From Marinilactibacillus piezotolerans (GTDB taxonomy: Bacteria; Bacillota; Bacilli; Lactobacillales; Carnobacteriaceae_A), in contig NZ_FOSJ01000007.1 in the NCBI RefSeq assembly GCF_900114235.1, forward strand, positions 1-64,000: a stretch of 64,000 bases of DNA, written 5' to 3'. The notes beneath the pieces are model-generated. The model made no database searches, was not told the origin of the DNA, and was given only the letters and a program-made list of their open reading frames with translations. Positions 28,342 to 37,603 of the stretch are shown here, one piece after another. Every line of letters starts with the position of its first letter. Within the stretch, counting starts at the first letter, position 1. A program made the translations under genes and the position numbers.

Positions 28342-28872
28342 ATGAATTTTACTGCGATCGATTTTGAAACAGCAAACCGTCAGACTCATAGTGCTTGCTC
28401 AGTAGCCCTTACTGTTGTAAGAAACAATCAAATCGTGGATGAATATTATACTTTAATCAAACCCGATACTTGGTTTGATGCAACAAATATTCGCATACAT
28501 GGTATTCGAGAACAAGATGTGCTGCACTCTCCTTATTTTCCAGAAATCTGGGAAGAAATGTCTTCCTACTTCACAGCAGAACAACTTGTGGTTGCTCATA
28601 ATATGCCATTTGATAAAAGGATACTACAAGGAACATTGAACTATTATGGCGTAGAGCAACCATCTTTCCAAACTTTATGTACTGTTCAATCATCAAGACG
28701 ATTGTTGAAGCAGCTGCCTAATCATAAATTAAACACTGTTGCTGCTCATTATGGTATCCCATTAAATCATCACCACGCATTAGATGATTCTAGAGCTTGT
28801 GCTAAGATATTAATCAATCAGGAAAAAGAAAATGGTATAGAAACTTTGAAAAGTTTAGTAAAATATTCGTGA
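28342..28872 (+). CDS. DnaQ-like 3'-5' exonuclease
   Basis: This 176-residue DEDDh exonuclease resembles the epsilon/PolC exonuclease domain. Exo I is TAIDFETANR (Asp/Glu), Exo II is VAHNMPFDKRIL, and Exo III is HHALDDSRACAKIL with the catalytic His-x4-Asp. It stands alone with no polymerase domain. Stand-alone proteins of this kind may proofread or degrade nucleic acids; the exact role is unknown. Confidence 0.88.
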   Translation: MNFTAIDFETANRQTHSACSVALTVVRNNQIVDEYYTLIKPDTWFDATNIRIHGIREQDVLHSPYFPEIWEEMSSYFTAEQLVVAHNMPFDKRILQGTLNYYGVEQPSFQTLCTVQSSRRLLKQLPNHKLNTVAAHYGIPLNHHHALDDSRACAKILINQEKENGIETLKSLVKYS

Positions 28873-28876
28873 AAAC

Positions 28877-28923
28877 AATACCCCTTAATGAGATTATGTT
28901 AAATCTCATTGAGGGGTATTTTA
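28877..28923. terminator. Terminator after the exonuclease gene
   Basis: AATACCCC (28877-28884) pairs with GGGGTATT (28913-28920). A further AATGAGATT/AATCTCATT stem continues inside, and TTTTA follows. Confidence 0.85.
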
Positions 28924-29033
28924 AATCCGCTTTAAGTATAATCTTCCTTTATATTGCGGTTATTTAGTCATTATATTCTTTCTATAATATAGAGATATAA
29001 GGATTTGCACTTAGCTTATTGAATGAAATACTT

Positions 29034-29362
29034 TTGAGTTATATCTAAGACTCTTTTTCGTCCAGCTCATGCTTTGTTTCGGCTTGCAAGTTTGATGCAT
29101 ACGGTATTTCCTTCTAGCTCATGACTGGTCCAGCTTGCGAATTTGATACAAACTAGATTTCCGTCTAGCTCACGACTGGTTCTACTTCTGAGTTAGATGC
29201 AATCTGGATTTTCGTCTAGTTCACGGCTTGTTTCTACTTGCGAGTTAGATACAAATGGTATTTTCTTCTAGCTCATGTCTTTTTCTACTTACGAGCTAGA
29301 CGCAAACAAATTTTCCATGTTACTCACGATCTCAAGTGGATTCGAGTTACTGTAAAGTCCCC
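29034..29362. repeat. Tandem array of degenerate 51-52 bp hairpin-forming repeats
   Basis: The 503 bp gap between two converging genes (28873-29375) is mostly filled by about five and a half repeats. Units start at 29061, 29113, 29164, 29215, 29267 and (weaker) 29318, and a half unit precedes at 29034. A typical unit begins TCTAGCTCACGACTGGTT, continues CTACTTGCGAGTTAGAT, then CAAATGGTATTTTC. In each unit TCTAGCTCA can pair with TGAGTTAGA about 16 nt later (9 bp, one G-U). No ORF or known IS feature accounts for it. The same family occurs at 62441-62637. Confidence 0.85.
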
Positions 29363-29375
29363 TTTCAAGGCTAAA

Positions 29376-29894
29376 TCAAATTAATTTCGACATCATACAA
29401 ACCGGCAAAAATTCTCCATCATCTCTAACGCCTCTTTCCATGACGCCTTCTAGTTCAAACCCATATTTTTCATACAAATGGATCGCTCGTTCATTCCTCT
29501 GTTGTACTTTCAATTCAATACGATTAATTGTCTCTGAGTCTTCTGCCCATCTTAGAACTTCCTCAAGCAGTTCTGTACCGATTTTAAATCCCCAGTACTC
29601 TTTATCCACTACTATACCCAGTTTTCCTATATGATTGATCTTAGGTTTGTCTGATGCATGGATCGATGCCATTCCAATGATTTTATCATCTAATAAGGCA
29701 ACAATTAAGCAATTATTTGGAGAATCATAGAGCTTTGCAATATGACGACTTTCTTCTTCTACAGTTAATCCTGATCCTTCTTCTCCCATTGTCATAAATC
29801 CAGTTTGCAAAGCTGTTTTTTCTAGACAATCCAGCAAAGCTTTTGCATCTTCCGGGATAGCTTCTCTAATACCAATCTCAATCTTTTCTCTCAT
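29376..29894 (-). CDS. GNAT family N-acetyltransferase
   Basis: This is a 172-residue acetyltransferase. The GNAT core has a beta strand 4 / motif A region of HIGKLGIVVDKEYWGFKIGTELLEEVLRWA, in which the acetyl-CoA loop is degenerate (WGFKIGTEL for the usual R/Q-x-x-G-x-G/A). NRIELKVQQRNERAIHLYEKYGFE is the usual motif B. It resembles general GNAT enzymes acting on small amines or protein N-termini rather than canonical RimI. Its ATG lies inside the end of tsaE (17 bp overlap), so the two are co-transcribed. Confidence 0.8.
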   Translation of the reverse strand: MREKIEIGIREAIPEDAKALLDCLEKTALQTGFMTMGEEGSGLTVEEESRHIAKLYDSPNNCLIVALLDDKIIGMASIHASDKPKINHIGKLGIVVDKEYWGFKIGTELLEEVLRWAEDSETINRIELKVQQRNERAIHLYEKYGFELEGVMERGVRDDGEFLPVCMMSKLI

Positions 29895-30354
29895 CTTCTA
29901 ACTCCTTCAATACTTTTTCATAAGCTTCTCCTACAGCAGAAATCGTCAATGTCCGCTGATTAATATCTATTAAAGAGGTATCAATTTGAATCAATAAATG
30001 ATTTTGTGGTAATTCCTCTTCCACTACAGATCCCCATTCAACTATACAAATACCTTCACCATCGAAGTATTCATCCAGTCCCATTTCTTCTGCACCAGTA
30101 TTTTCCAATCGGTATAAATCCATATGGTAAAGCGGTAACCGACCTTGTGTATACTCTCTAATAAGCGTATAGGTTGGGCTCTTAATAATTCTTTCAATTC
30201 CAAGGCCTTCAGCAAACCCTTTAGTAAAGGTAGTTTTTCCAGCACCTAATTCCCCTTCCAGCAGAACAGTCATACCGGGCTTTACAAGCTGAGCCACTCT
30301 AGAAGCCAATGCTCTTGTTCCAGCTTCTCCATTTGTTTCAAAGACCTTAGTCAT
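29878..30354 (-). CDS. tsaE: tRNA threonylcarbamoyladenosine biosynthesis ATPase TsaE
   Basis: This is a 158-residue ATPase needed, with TsaB, TsaC and TsaD, to form the t6A37 modification in tRNAs decoding ANN codons. P-loop GELGAGKTTFTKGFAEGLG (about 34-52) and the SPTYTLIREY and YHMDLYRLEN motifs are typical of TsaE. The downstream GNAT gene overlaps it, an arrangement common in Firmicutes where tsaE-tsaB-rimI cluster; tsaB is not here. Confidence 0.93.
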   Translation of the reverse strand: MTKVFETNGEAGTRALASRVAQLVKPGMTVLLEGELGAGKTTFTKGFAEGLGIERIIKSPTYTLIREYTQGRLPLYHMDLYRLENTGAEEMGLDEYFDGEGICIVEWGSVVEEELPQNHLLIQIDTSLIDINQRTLTISAVGEAYEKVLKELEDERKD

Positions 30355-30699
30355 ATGAATTCTTCCTTTACATAATTTGAAATTATTTTACCATATCTGT
30401 AATTGAAATCCTATTACCTATGTATAACATCGCTTATTCCTATATATATTAACCTATTTTATTCATAAACTTTATTTTATACTGTTAAATTAAAAAAGAA
30501 TGAATAATCTTAGTTAAACTTTCGAAACTTTTTATTGAAAAAATCGAATAGTTAAAGAGCGAACCCTTAAATATTTCTTTTAAAGAGGCATCGCGCCCTA
30601 AACACAATATTGTTTTTTTAATATATTTTTTTACTTTATATTCACTTTCTTTGTTAGAAAATAGGTATTATTTCAATATATTTCTTCTTATTTTCTCTT

Positions 30700-30727
30700 T
30701 TGCACAGTATCATAAAGTTATTATTAT
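30700..30727 (+). promoter_or_regulatory. Possible promoter of the amidase gene
   Basis: TTGCAC (30700-30705) and TATTAT (30722-30727) are separated by 16 bp, giving a very short leader before ATG 30747. The rest of the 392 bp gap 30355-30746 is AT-rich (poly-T and poly-A tracts) and I see no gene, repeat or structured RNA in it. Confidence 0.4.
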
Positions 30728-30746
30728 TTTAGAAAGAAGATGACTT

Positions 30747-32213
30747 ATGCCAACTTTATTCAACCGAAAGTATGATGGTTTATACTATGCTGAACTTGTA
30801 AAAAACAAATTAGCTTCTCCAGAAGAATTAGTCATAGAAAGTTTTAAGCAAATCAAAAAGTATAATTCAAATTTGAATGCTGTAATCTCTACTAGAAAAG
30901 ATGCTGCTATGCATGAAGCACGTACACGCCACTTTGATGCTCTTCCTTTCGGTGGGGTACCTATATTATTGAAAGGGCTGGGACAAAATTTGAAAGACGA
31001 ACCAGCCACCTCTGGATCTCGTATCTTAAGAAATGTCAAAGCCCAACATACAGCTCATTTTGTGAGAGACTTGGAACAAGCAGGGTTTATTCCAATCGGT
31101 CACACAAATGTACCAGAATTCGGATTTACCAACATTACGAATCCTGATTTATATGGTCCAGCTAAAAATCCTTGGAATAACCATTATAGCCCCGGAGGTT
31201 CCAGTGGTGGTGCCGCTGCAGCCGTTGCTTCTAATATTACATCTATTGCGGGTGCCAGTGATGGCGGTGGATCTATTCGTATTCCAGCTTCTTTTACGGG
31301 ACTGATCGGATTGAAACCTACTCGGGGTCGCACATCTGTAGGACCAGGAAGCGGACGTGGTTGGCAAGGTGCTTCTATTAGTTTTGCATTGACTAAATCC
31401 ATTCGTGATACGGCTGCTTTATTAGATGTTCTTCAAGTTATCCAGCCTCAAGCTGCTTTTCAGACCCCGTTATTTGAAGCAGGATATCAAAATGTTTTTT
31501 CTAAACCGTTAAATAGACACTTAAAAATTGCAGTAAATTTAAAGTCACCTAGCACTCACCCTATTTCAAACGAAGCAACCCAGGCCGTAAAACAAGCCGC
31601 TTCCTGGTTTGAATCAAATGGCCATTATGTAGAAGAAGCTAAACCTGATATCGACACAATCAAGCTCATGAAAAGTTATTATGCCATGAATGCAGGAGAA
31701 ACAGCAGCACTTTTCGAGAACCTTGAACAAAATTTCAATAAACAATTTACAATAGAAGATATGGAATTATTGACCTGGACATTGCTTCAGGCTGGAAAAA
31801 AGCTGCCAGCTGCAGCTTATTCTAACGCTCTTGCTAATTGGGATCAAGCAGCTGAGAGATATCATTATTTTCATCAGGAGTACGATTTATTACTGGAACC
31901 TGCTACAGCAGACGCAGCACCTGAATTAAATCGTAAATATTGGTCTGATGCCTTCAAAGAAAAAATGCGCTATACACAGGAGTACTCATCAAACGAAGCT
32001 CAGAAAATTATCTGGGATATGTTTTCAAAAAGTTGGGATATTACCCCTTTCTCTCAGCATGCCAATTTAACAGGACAACCCGCCATCAGCTTACCGACTC
32101 ACTTGACTGAACAAGGATTACCACTCGGTATACAACTTACTGCGCCTAAAGGGCAAGAACACCTTCTACTACAAGTCGGTTATCAGATGGAACAAGCTGG
32201 ATTATTTATTTAG
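30747..32213 (+). CDS. Amidase signature family enzyme
   Basis: This 488-residue enzyme of the amidase signature family (GatA/6-aminohexanoate hydrolase-like) has the Ser-cisSer-Lys triad. Lys is in VPILLKGLGQ (about residue 76), the Ser-rich loop is NHYSPGGSSGGAAAAVASNI, and the nucleophile serine is in DGGGSIRIPASFTGLIG. It is not next to gatB/gatC and looks like a stand-alone amidase, so the substrate is unknown. The ribosome site AGAAAGAAG is weak. An aligned glycine/serine loop confirms the family but not the substrate. Confidence 0.85.
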   Translation: MPTLFNRKYDGLYYAELVKNKLASPEELVIESFKQIKKYNSNLNAVISTRKDAAMHEARTRHFDALPFGGVPILLKGLGQNLKDEPATSGSRILRNVKAQHTAHFVRDLEQAGFIPIGHTNVPEFGFTNITNPDLYGPAKNPWNNHYSPGGSSGGAAAAVASNITSIAGASDGGGSIRIPASFTGLIGLKPTRGRTSVGPGSGRGWQGASISFALTKSIRDTAALLDVLQVIQPQAAFQTPLFEAGYQNVFSKPLNRHLKIAVNLKSPSTHPISNEATQAVKQAASWFESNGHYVEEAKPDIDTIKLMKSYYAMNAGETAALFENLEQNFNKQFTIEDMELLTWTLLQAGKKLPAAAYSNALANWDQAAERYHYFHQEYDLLLEPATADAAPELNRKYWSDAFKEKMRYTQEYSSNEAQKIIWDMFSKSWDITPFSQHANLTGQPAISLPTHLTEQGLPLGIQLTAPKGQEHLLLQVGYQMEQAGLFI

Positions 32214-32230
32214 AATCGCCACATAAAAAA

Positions 32231-32264
32231 GCATTTCAAGGATTATCAACCTTGAAATGCTCTT
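32231..32264. terminator. Bidirectional terminator between amidase and dps
   Basis: GCATTTCAAGG (32231-32241) pairs with CCTTGAAATGC (32250-32260), flanked by an A run and a T-rich run between converging genes. Confidence 0.85.
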
Positions 32265-32285
32265 TTCTTGATTCATTATGAACTT

Positions 32286-32756
32286 CTACTTTTTATCTTC
32301 CAGTGCTGAATGTCCCATATAAGCTTGTAACATCCAAATAGTTTTATCTACTTCTGTTTTTTGAGAAATCAACAGATCATTTGATACACCATCATTTTCT
32401 TCGTCTGTTAATTTTATTCCGCTTGATAGTTCATCTCTTAATATCTCAAAATCAGTAATTACACTTTGGATCATTTCTTTTTCAGATAAATTCTTATCAT
32501 CGATAGATTCCTTTATCAGTGAATGGTCAATAAACTCTTTTAACGTTGAATAAGGTTCTCCACCAATAGCAAGAAGCCTTTCTGCCATATCATCCATTTG
32601 AACAGTTAAATCATCGTAAAGTTCTTCTAATTTAGGATGTAGTGAGAAAAAATTCGGTCCCTTAATATACCAATGCGCCTGATGAAGTTTCACATAAAAT
32701 AATCCTTGAGTAGCGACTAATGTATTGAGATATTCTTTTACTTTTTCATTTGCCAT
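32286..32756 (-). CDS. dps: Dps/ferritin-like DNA-protection protein
   Basis: This 156-residue Dps-type mini-ferritin binds and oxidises Fe2+ with H2O2 and can coat DNA under starvation or oxidative stress. The ferroxidase residues appear in KLHQAHWYIKGPNFFSLHPK (His) and DDLTVQMDDMAERLLAIGG (Asp/Glu), the classic pattern for the intersubunit site. A good AGGAGGAAG precedes the ATG. The protein forms dodecamers in the family. No PerR box was identified in the short upstream gap. Confidence 0.9.
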   Translation of the reverse strand: MANEKVKEYLNTLVATQGLFYVKLHQAHWYIKGPNFFSLHPKLEELYDDLTVQMDDMAERLLAIGGEPYSTLKEFIDHSLIKESIDDKNLSEKEMIQSVITDFEILRDELSSGIKLTDEENDGVSNDLLISQKTEVDKTIWMLQAYMGHSALEDKK

Positions 32757-32926
32757 TGTACTTCCTCCTATATATTTATTCTACTATTACTATACGCTTT
32801 ATTAATCACAAAGTCTAATAATTTGTCTTCCTTCGACAGTTCCATCATTATTCGATATAATGGAGAGAATAAAGAGAAATCATTTGACCATATAACATTC
32901 AAAATGCATTTCGGGAGGAAGTCTAA

Positions 32927-33550
32927 ATGATACAAGTACGACAAATCGTTACTGGAACTATTGAAGAAAATTGTTATATCGTATATAAAGATAATAAAGC
33001 ACTTATTATCGATCCAGGAGATGAAACAAGTAAAATCAAAAACGAAATTGAAGAGTTGGAAGTTCAGCCTATTGCTATCTTGTTAACTCATGCACATTTT
33101 GATCATATTGGGTCTCTTGAAGACATTCGAGTCGACTATGATATTCCAGTCTATATCAGTCCTGAAGAAAAAGACTGGTTAGGCGACCCTATTGCAAATT
33201 TATCTTTTAATAATCCATTTACTGTAACTGCAAATCCAGCTGAACAGCTTTTTGCACCTGTTCAAAAACTGACGATCGATGAATTCACTTTTGAAGTTGT
33301 TCCAACTCCAGGACATTCTCCAGGTAGTGTCAGTTTTATTTTCCATGAAAATCACTTTGTCATTTCTGGAGATGCTTTATTCAGAGGAAGTGTCGGTAGA
33401 ACAGATCTTCCCGGAAGCCAACCCGAGGTCTTACTAGACGGGATAAGGAAATATTTATTTTCATTGCCTGATGATTATACTGTTTATCCTGGTCATGGTC
33501 GAGATACGACGATTGGTAATGAAAAACATACAAATCCTTATTTTAATTGA
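32927..33550 (+). CDS. MBL-fold metallo-hydrolase (glyoxalase II-like)
   Basis: This is a 207-residue metallo-beta-lactamase fold hydrolase with the metal-binding motif THAHFDHIGS (about 54-63). A second ligand histidine is in PTPGHSPGSVSF, an Asp in SGDALFRGSVGRTDLPG, and a final His in VYPGHGRDTTIG. It belongs to the YqgX/GloB-like short type, which may cleave glutathione- or bacillithiol-type thioesters; the substrate here is not known. GGGAGGAAG precedes the ATG. It lies 6 bp before ansA and is probably co-transcribed. Confidence 0.88.
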   Translation: MIQVRQIVTGTIEENCYIVYKDNKALIIDPGDETSKIKNEIEELEVQPIAILLTHAHFDHIGSLEDIRVDYDIPVYISPEEKDWLGDPIANLSFNNPFTVTANPAEQLFAPVQKLTIDEFTFEVVPTPGHSPGSVSFIFHENHFVISGDALFRGSVGRTDLPGSQPEVLLDGIRKYLFSLPDDYTVYPGHGRDTTIGNEKHTNPYFN

Positions 33551-33556
33551 TTGTGA

Positions 33557-34540
33557 GTGAATAATTTGAAACATATTTTAATATTGCATACTGGCGGAAC
33601 GATATCTATGAGTACTGATCAAAGTACTGGCGTTGTAAAACCCAGTTCCGAACATCCTTTAAATGAATATAGTTATATGTTTGATAAAGAAGTTCGATTG
33701 ACTGAAGAAGATATACTACAGCTCCCTTCTCCTCATATGACACCAGAACATATGCTTATCGTAAAAAAAAGAATCGATGCAGCAATTCGTTCAAAAGAAA
33801 TCGACGGCGTCGTGATTACTCACGGAACGGACACATTAGAAGAAACGGCTTATTTTTTAGATTTAACAGTTGAGTCAGTCATTCCAATCGTACTGACTGG
33901 TGCAATGAGACCAACTAATGAAATCGGATCTGACGGCGTAAGGAACCTTCAAAGTGCTGTTTGGACAGCTATGTCAGATAATGCTGCTGAAAAAGGCGTA
34001 TTAGTCGTAATGAACGAAGAAATCCATGCAGCCAGGTACGTAACGAAAACACACACCACTAATGTAGCAACGTTTAGAACTCCTACTTTTGGTCCAATTG
34101 GAATTGTTTCAAAAAAAGAAGTTATGTTCTTCCAGAAATTAATTAAAACAGAGTATTTCCCAATTGAACAAGTCACTAAGACTGTGCCGCTTTTAACAGC
34201 TTACGCCGGTATGAGCGGAGCGTTTCTAGAAGCACTAGCTCAGACTGGTATTGACGGAGTAGTTATTGAAGCTTTAGGGGCGGGAAATCTGCCACCAGCT
34301 ACATTGAACGGTATAAAATTACTATTAGATCAAAATATCCCTATTGTTCTCACTTCTCGTGCTTTTAATGGTATCGCACAAGATATTTATGACTATGAAG
34401 GTGGCGGGAAACAATTGAAAAATGCTGGAGTCATTTTCGCTCCTGGATTGAGTGGTCCAAAAGCACGATTAAAGCTGCTGATCGTATTAGAGAAGTCTTC
34501 TGATCATAATTATATATCCGAAGTTTTTGAAATCATGTAA
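33557..34540 (+). CDS. ansA: L-asparaginase (type I)
   Basis: This 327-residue cytoplasmic asparaginase hydrolyses asparagine to aspartate and ammonia. The first catalytic threonine lies in LILHTGGTISM. The second motif is VITHGTDTLEETAYFL (Thr, Asp), followed by LTGAMRP. Start choice is unclear: GTG at 33557 gives MNNLKHILILHTGG, while TTG at 33566 would match the usual MKHILILHTGG. Neither has a strong ribosome site, and translational coupling to the preceding gene, 6 bp away, is likely. Confidence 0.9.
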   Translation: MNNLKHILILHTGGTISMSTDQSTGVVKPSSEHPLNEYSYMFDKEVRLTEEDILQLPSPHMTPEHMLIVKKRIDAAIRSKEIDGVVITHGTDTLEETAYFLDLTVESVIPIVLTGAMRPTNEIGSDGVRNLQSAVWTAMSDNAAEKGVLVVMNEEIHAARYVTKTHTTNVATFRTPTFGPIGIVSKKEVMFFQKLIKTEYFPIEQVTKTVPLLTAYAGMSGAFLEALAQTGIDGVVIEALGAGNLPPATLNGIKLLLDQNIPIVLTSRAFNGIAQDIYDYEGGGKQLKNAGVIFAPGLSGPKARLKLLIVLEKSSDHNYISEVFEIM

Positions 34541-34550
34541 CTATACAGTA

Positions 34551-34598
34551 AAACCCGCAGGAATTAGAGTAGCTCAATGATTCCTGCGGGTTTATTTT
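34551..34598. terminator. Bidirectional terminator between ansA and scrB
   Basis: AAACCCGCAGGAAT (34551-34564) pairs perfectly with 34580-34593, followed by T's, between two converging genes. Confidence 0.88.
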
Positions 34599-34600
34599 AT

Positions 34601-36055
34601 TTATTGGGTGGCATCTAAATCCCATTTTTTAACTTGAATCCTAGAGCTACCTTCAAATTTAATCTCTCTTAGATTACTATTAGGATAGATTCTAGTCGTC
34701 ATAACAAACTCTCCATCATTAATAAATATTTCCAGAGAAGATGAATCAACAAATAATTGGATACTTGTCAAAGTTGATAGTTCAATAGACCTCGTTTTCC
34801 TGCCATATCCTGATTCTCCTAACTCAAGTGTGAATAAATTACCATTAAAAGTAATCTTTACATCCTGAGACAAGAAAATTTTTAGTGATTCAGTCGGTTT
34901 TTCTATATCAACGATCATTTCGTATGCATCACTTGTTTCTGAAACAGTGTAATTCGTTTCTATTAAGTCCACTCTTTGTGACCATTCATTTTTTCTAAGA
35001 ACGCGATATTCCTCCAACGGTCTTTGCTTCAACTTGCCTTTTTCGATATTTAATTCTCTTGGCATCGTCATAGCATGCTGCCAGCCTCGTTCAATGGTTG
35101 GGTTTGAATACTCCGGTTCTATATCCGGCAAGCCCATCCATCCCCAGAGAATTCTACGACCTTTTTCATCTTCAAATGTCTGAGGAGCATAAAAATCGAA
35201 TCCTCTATCTAATTCTTCAAAATCCGTATTCGGTAAAAATTTCAATGTGCTCCAATCCGTTTCGCCTATTAAGAAGCCAGATTGATAGACATTTTCAAAC
35301 TTATATCCTTCTCTTAGTACTCCTTGAGGAGACATCAATAGTATGTCTTGTCCGTTTAATGTAAAAAAATCCGGGCATTCCCACATATATCCTAGACCCG
35401 ACTGGTTATCTAGTAAATTGCCTTTATAGTTCCAGTCATTTAAATTCTCCGATTCATATAGTAATATGGCACCCTTGTCCTGACTTGTACGTCCACCTAA
35501 TACCATATAAAACAAGTCATCTTTTTCAATGATTTTCGGATCTCTGATATGTTGTGTAAATCCTTCTGGATATTCGTTTGCATCAATCACAACTTCTCGG
35601 GTATCAATTGCGAACCCGTCCTTACTTGTCATATGGACCGTATTCTGTTCCCTTCCGCTCACTATATAATCATGTTCCTTCCCAATATGCTTGACATTAC
35701 CTGTATAAAAGAAATGTATAAGCCCATTTCTTTCAAAAGCACTTCCAGAATAGACGCCGTGACAGTCAAATTTCTGATCAGGAAACAAAAATACTTCTTC
35801 TTCTTTAAAATAAACTAAGTCTTTAGAGGTTTTATGGCCCCAATATTTCAACCCACCAGAAGCTTCTAATGGGGAATATTGATAATATAAGTGATATATT
35901 CCATCCTTTTGATGAACACCATTCGGATCATTCAACCATCCAGTTGGTGCTTGTTGATGGTACTTCAGTCTCCATGGGTCTATTTCAACCTGTTTCAATA
36001 ATTCTTTTTGTCTAGCTCGGATTCCTTTTTGTAATTCTTCTCTTATCAAGTTCAT
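34601..36055 (-). CDS. scrB: Sucrose-6-phosphate hydrolase (GH32)
   Basis: This is a 484-residue family-32 glycoside hydrolase that splits sucrose 6-phosphate, the product of ScrA transport, into glucose 6-phosphate and fructose. The five-bladed propeller has the nucleophile motif WLNDPNG (about 39-45), the RDP motif in HIRDPKI and the acid/base motif WECPDFF. A C-terminal beta-sandwich from about residue 370 includes SSSLEIFINDGEFVMTTRIY. It is 40 bp downstream of scrA in the same orientation. Confidence 0.95.
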   Translation of the reverse strand: MNLIREELQKGIRARQKELLKQVEIDPWRLKYHQQAPTGWLNDPNGVHQKDGIYHLYYQYSPLEASGGLKYWGHKTSKDLVYFKEEEVFLFPDQKFDCHGVYSGSAFERNGLIHFFYTGNVKHIGKEHDYIVSGREQNTVHMTSKDGFAIDTREVVIDANEYPEGFTQHIRDPKIIEKDDLFYMVLGGRTSQDKGAILLYESENLNDWNYKGNLLDNQSGLGYMWECPDFFTLNGQDILLMSPQGVLREGYKFENVYQSGFLIGETDWSTLKFLPNTDFEELDRGFDFYAPQTFEDEKGRRILWGWMGLPDIEPEYSNPTIERGWQHAMTMPRELNIEKGKLKQRPLEEYRVLRKNEWSQRVDLIETNYTVSETSDAYEMIVDIEKPTESLKIFLSQDVKITFNGNLFTLELGESGYGRKTRSIELSTLTSIQLFVDSSSLEIFINDGEFVMTTRIYPNSNLREIKFEGSSRIQVKKWDLDATQ

Positions 36056-36095
36056 AAACCCATTCCTTCATATTCTTAGTTAGCAGATTTGATTG

Positions 36096-37478
36096 TTACT
36101 TCATATTCAATTCAGCATGCACTGGACGGCTTTGTAGTTTGACTAAAACAAATCCTATTACAAAAGCTACTATAATTACGAGTAAATACTGAAGTAAGCT
36201 ACTGATACTATTCGTATACAATAGAAGTCCCGGAATGAACGTAATGCCCATACCAGTTGCAGAAAGCCCCAAGATATATGTTAAAAATCCTCCAGCTGCT
36301 CCACCAATCATTCCAGAAATAAATACGCGCATTGATCTAAGGGTTACTCCGAATAGTAGCGGTTCTGTAATTCCGAATAAAGTAGATGCACTAGCACTTA
36401 AAGCGTTAGATTTTTTTAATTTGCTGCTCATTAATAAAGCTGCACTTACAGCTGCTCCGAATTGTCCTGCCATACTAGCTGTTCCAAGCGTTTGTAGTAC
36501 GTTTGATCCATTGTTATTCAATAAACTAATTTCAATAATACTAATTGAATGATGCAGACCCGTAATTGTAATTACTTGTTGGAAACCTGCATATATAATA
36601 TAGCCAATACCAAAAGGAGCTTCTATTAGATAAATAATACTATTGATAACACCTGATTCTGCTATCTGAACAATTGGACCCAATAAAAATAACATAACTG
36701 ATATTGTAATTACAATCGTTAAAAAGGGCGTAACAATTAGATCCATCATTTGAGGAACAAAAGTCCTAAACCACTTTTCTAACTTAGAAATCATCCATCC
36801 TGCTATTATGGCGGGGATTACCGAGCCTTGATAACCGATAATATCTACTCCAAGCAAATTCAAAGGTTCAGCATCACCACCAGCTACAGAATAAGCGTTT
36901 GGTAATTGCGGAGCTACCAGCATTAGACCCACTACAATTCCAAGTATGGGATTCCCACCAAATTTTCTTGTTGCGCTAAAAGCTATCAATACTGGCAGAA
37001 AAGCAAAAGCAGTATCAGTAAGCATCTCGAACATTGTTAACCAGTCCGGGCTCATCTGAACACCAAGTTCAATAATCAATCCTCTAATTCCCATTAACAA
37101 ACCGGTTGTAACAAGCGCTGGAATAAGCGGTACCAAAATATCAGCTAGAGTGCGTACAACTTTCTGCACAGGACTCAAATTTTGATAGACATCATCTTTA
37201 AAATTACCTGAAGATTGATCGGACAAAGAGCCACCCATTCTCTGTTCCATTTCACTATAAACAGAATTAACTTTTCCTGTACCGAATATAAACTGATGCT
37301 GTCCAGTATTGAAAAAATATCCTTTACTTTCAGGGACTTCATCTACTCTATCTTTATCTAATTTGCTATCATCTTTTAAAATAATACGCAGTCTCGTTGC
37401 ACAATGTTCAAAGTTTCTGATATTTTCTTCTCCACCTACTACGTCAATCAACTTATCAATTGTTTCTTTGTGCTTCAT
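36096..37478 (-). CDS. scrA: Sucrose PTS transporter EIIBC, lacking the IIA domain
   Basis: This 460-residue PTS permease imports and phosphorylates sucrose. The IIB domain is at about 1-85, with the phosphocysteine Cys26 in FEHCATRLRI. The IIC domain (about 105-455) has many membrane helices, and HHSISIIEI and GITEPLLFG match IIC-glucose-type permeases. Length shows that no IIA domain is fused, so it must borrow IIA from another PTS. The start ATG follows AAAGGAG. Three operators and a cre lie in the upstream gap. Confidence 0.93.
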   Translation of the reverse strand: MKHKETIDKLIDVVGGEENIRNFEHCATRLRIILKDDSKLDKDRVDEVPESKGYFFNTGQHQFIFGTGKVNSVYSEMEQRMGGSLSDQSSGNFKDDVYQNLSPVQKVVRTLADILVPLIPALVTTGLLMGIRGLIIELGVQMSPDWLTMFEMLTDTAFAFLPVLIAFSATRKFGGNPILGIVVGLMLVAPQLPNAYSVAGGDAEPLNLLGVDIIGYQGSVIPAIIAGWMISKLEKWFRTFVPQMMDLIVTPFLTIVITISVMLFLLGPIVQIAESGVINSIIYLIEAPFGIGYIIYAGFQQVITITGLHHSISIIEISLLNNNGSNVLQTLGTASMAGQFGAAVSAALLMSSKLKKSNALSASASTLFGITEPLLFGVTLRSMRVFISGMIGGAAGGFLTYILGLSATGMGITFIPGLLLYTNSISSLLQYLLVIIVAFVIGFVLVKLQSRPVHAELNMK

Positions 37479-37508
37479 AATTGATCATTCTCCTTTTTAA
37501 TTTTTAGC

Positions 37509-37518
37509 AACCGGTTCC
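37509..37518. promoter_or_regulatory. ScrR-type operator 1
   Basis: AACCGGTTCC, close to the palindrome GGAACCGGTTCC, lies 31 bp before the scrA start. It is one of three copies in 106 bp. A LacI-family repressor bound here would block elongation or initiation of scrAB. Confidence 0.75.
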
Positions 37519-37570
37519 ATCATTGCTTATAAAATAATGTAACATAATCAAAATGATCAGCCTTAATAAG

Positions 37571-37580
37571 AACCGGTTCC
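37571..37580. promoter_or_regulatory. ScrR-type operator 2
   Basis: AACCGGTTCC, preceded by AG, giving the near-palindrome AGAACCGGTTCCTT. It is separated from operator 3 by the cre at 37582-37595. Confidence 0.75.
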
Positions 37581-37581
37581 T

Positions 37582-37595
37582 TTAAAGCGCTTTCA
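37582..37595 (-). promoter_or_regulatory. cre (CcpA) site in the scr control region
   Basis: The minus strand reads TGAAAGCGCTTTAA, one mismatch from the usual cre consensus. It lies between operators 2 and 3, so scrAB is likely under both sucrose-specific and general carbon control. Confidence 0.7.
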
Positions 37596-37603
37596 TTTTA
37601 TCA

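Noticed and set aside
29034..29362. Possible CRISPR array
   Set aside because: The whole 51-52 bp unit is repeated with drift; there are no invariant repeats alternating with unique spacers, and no cas genes.
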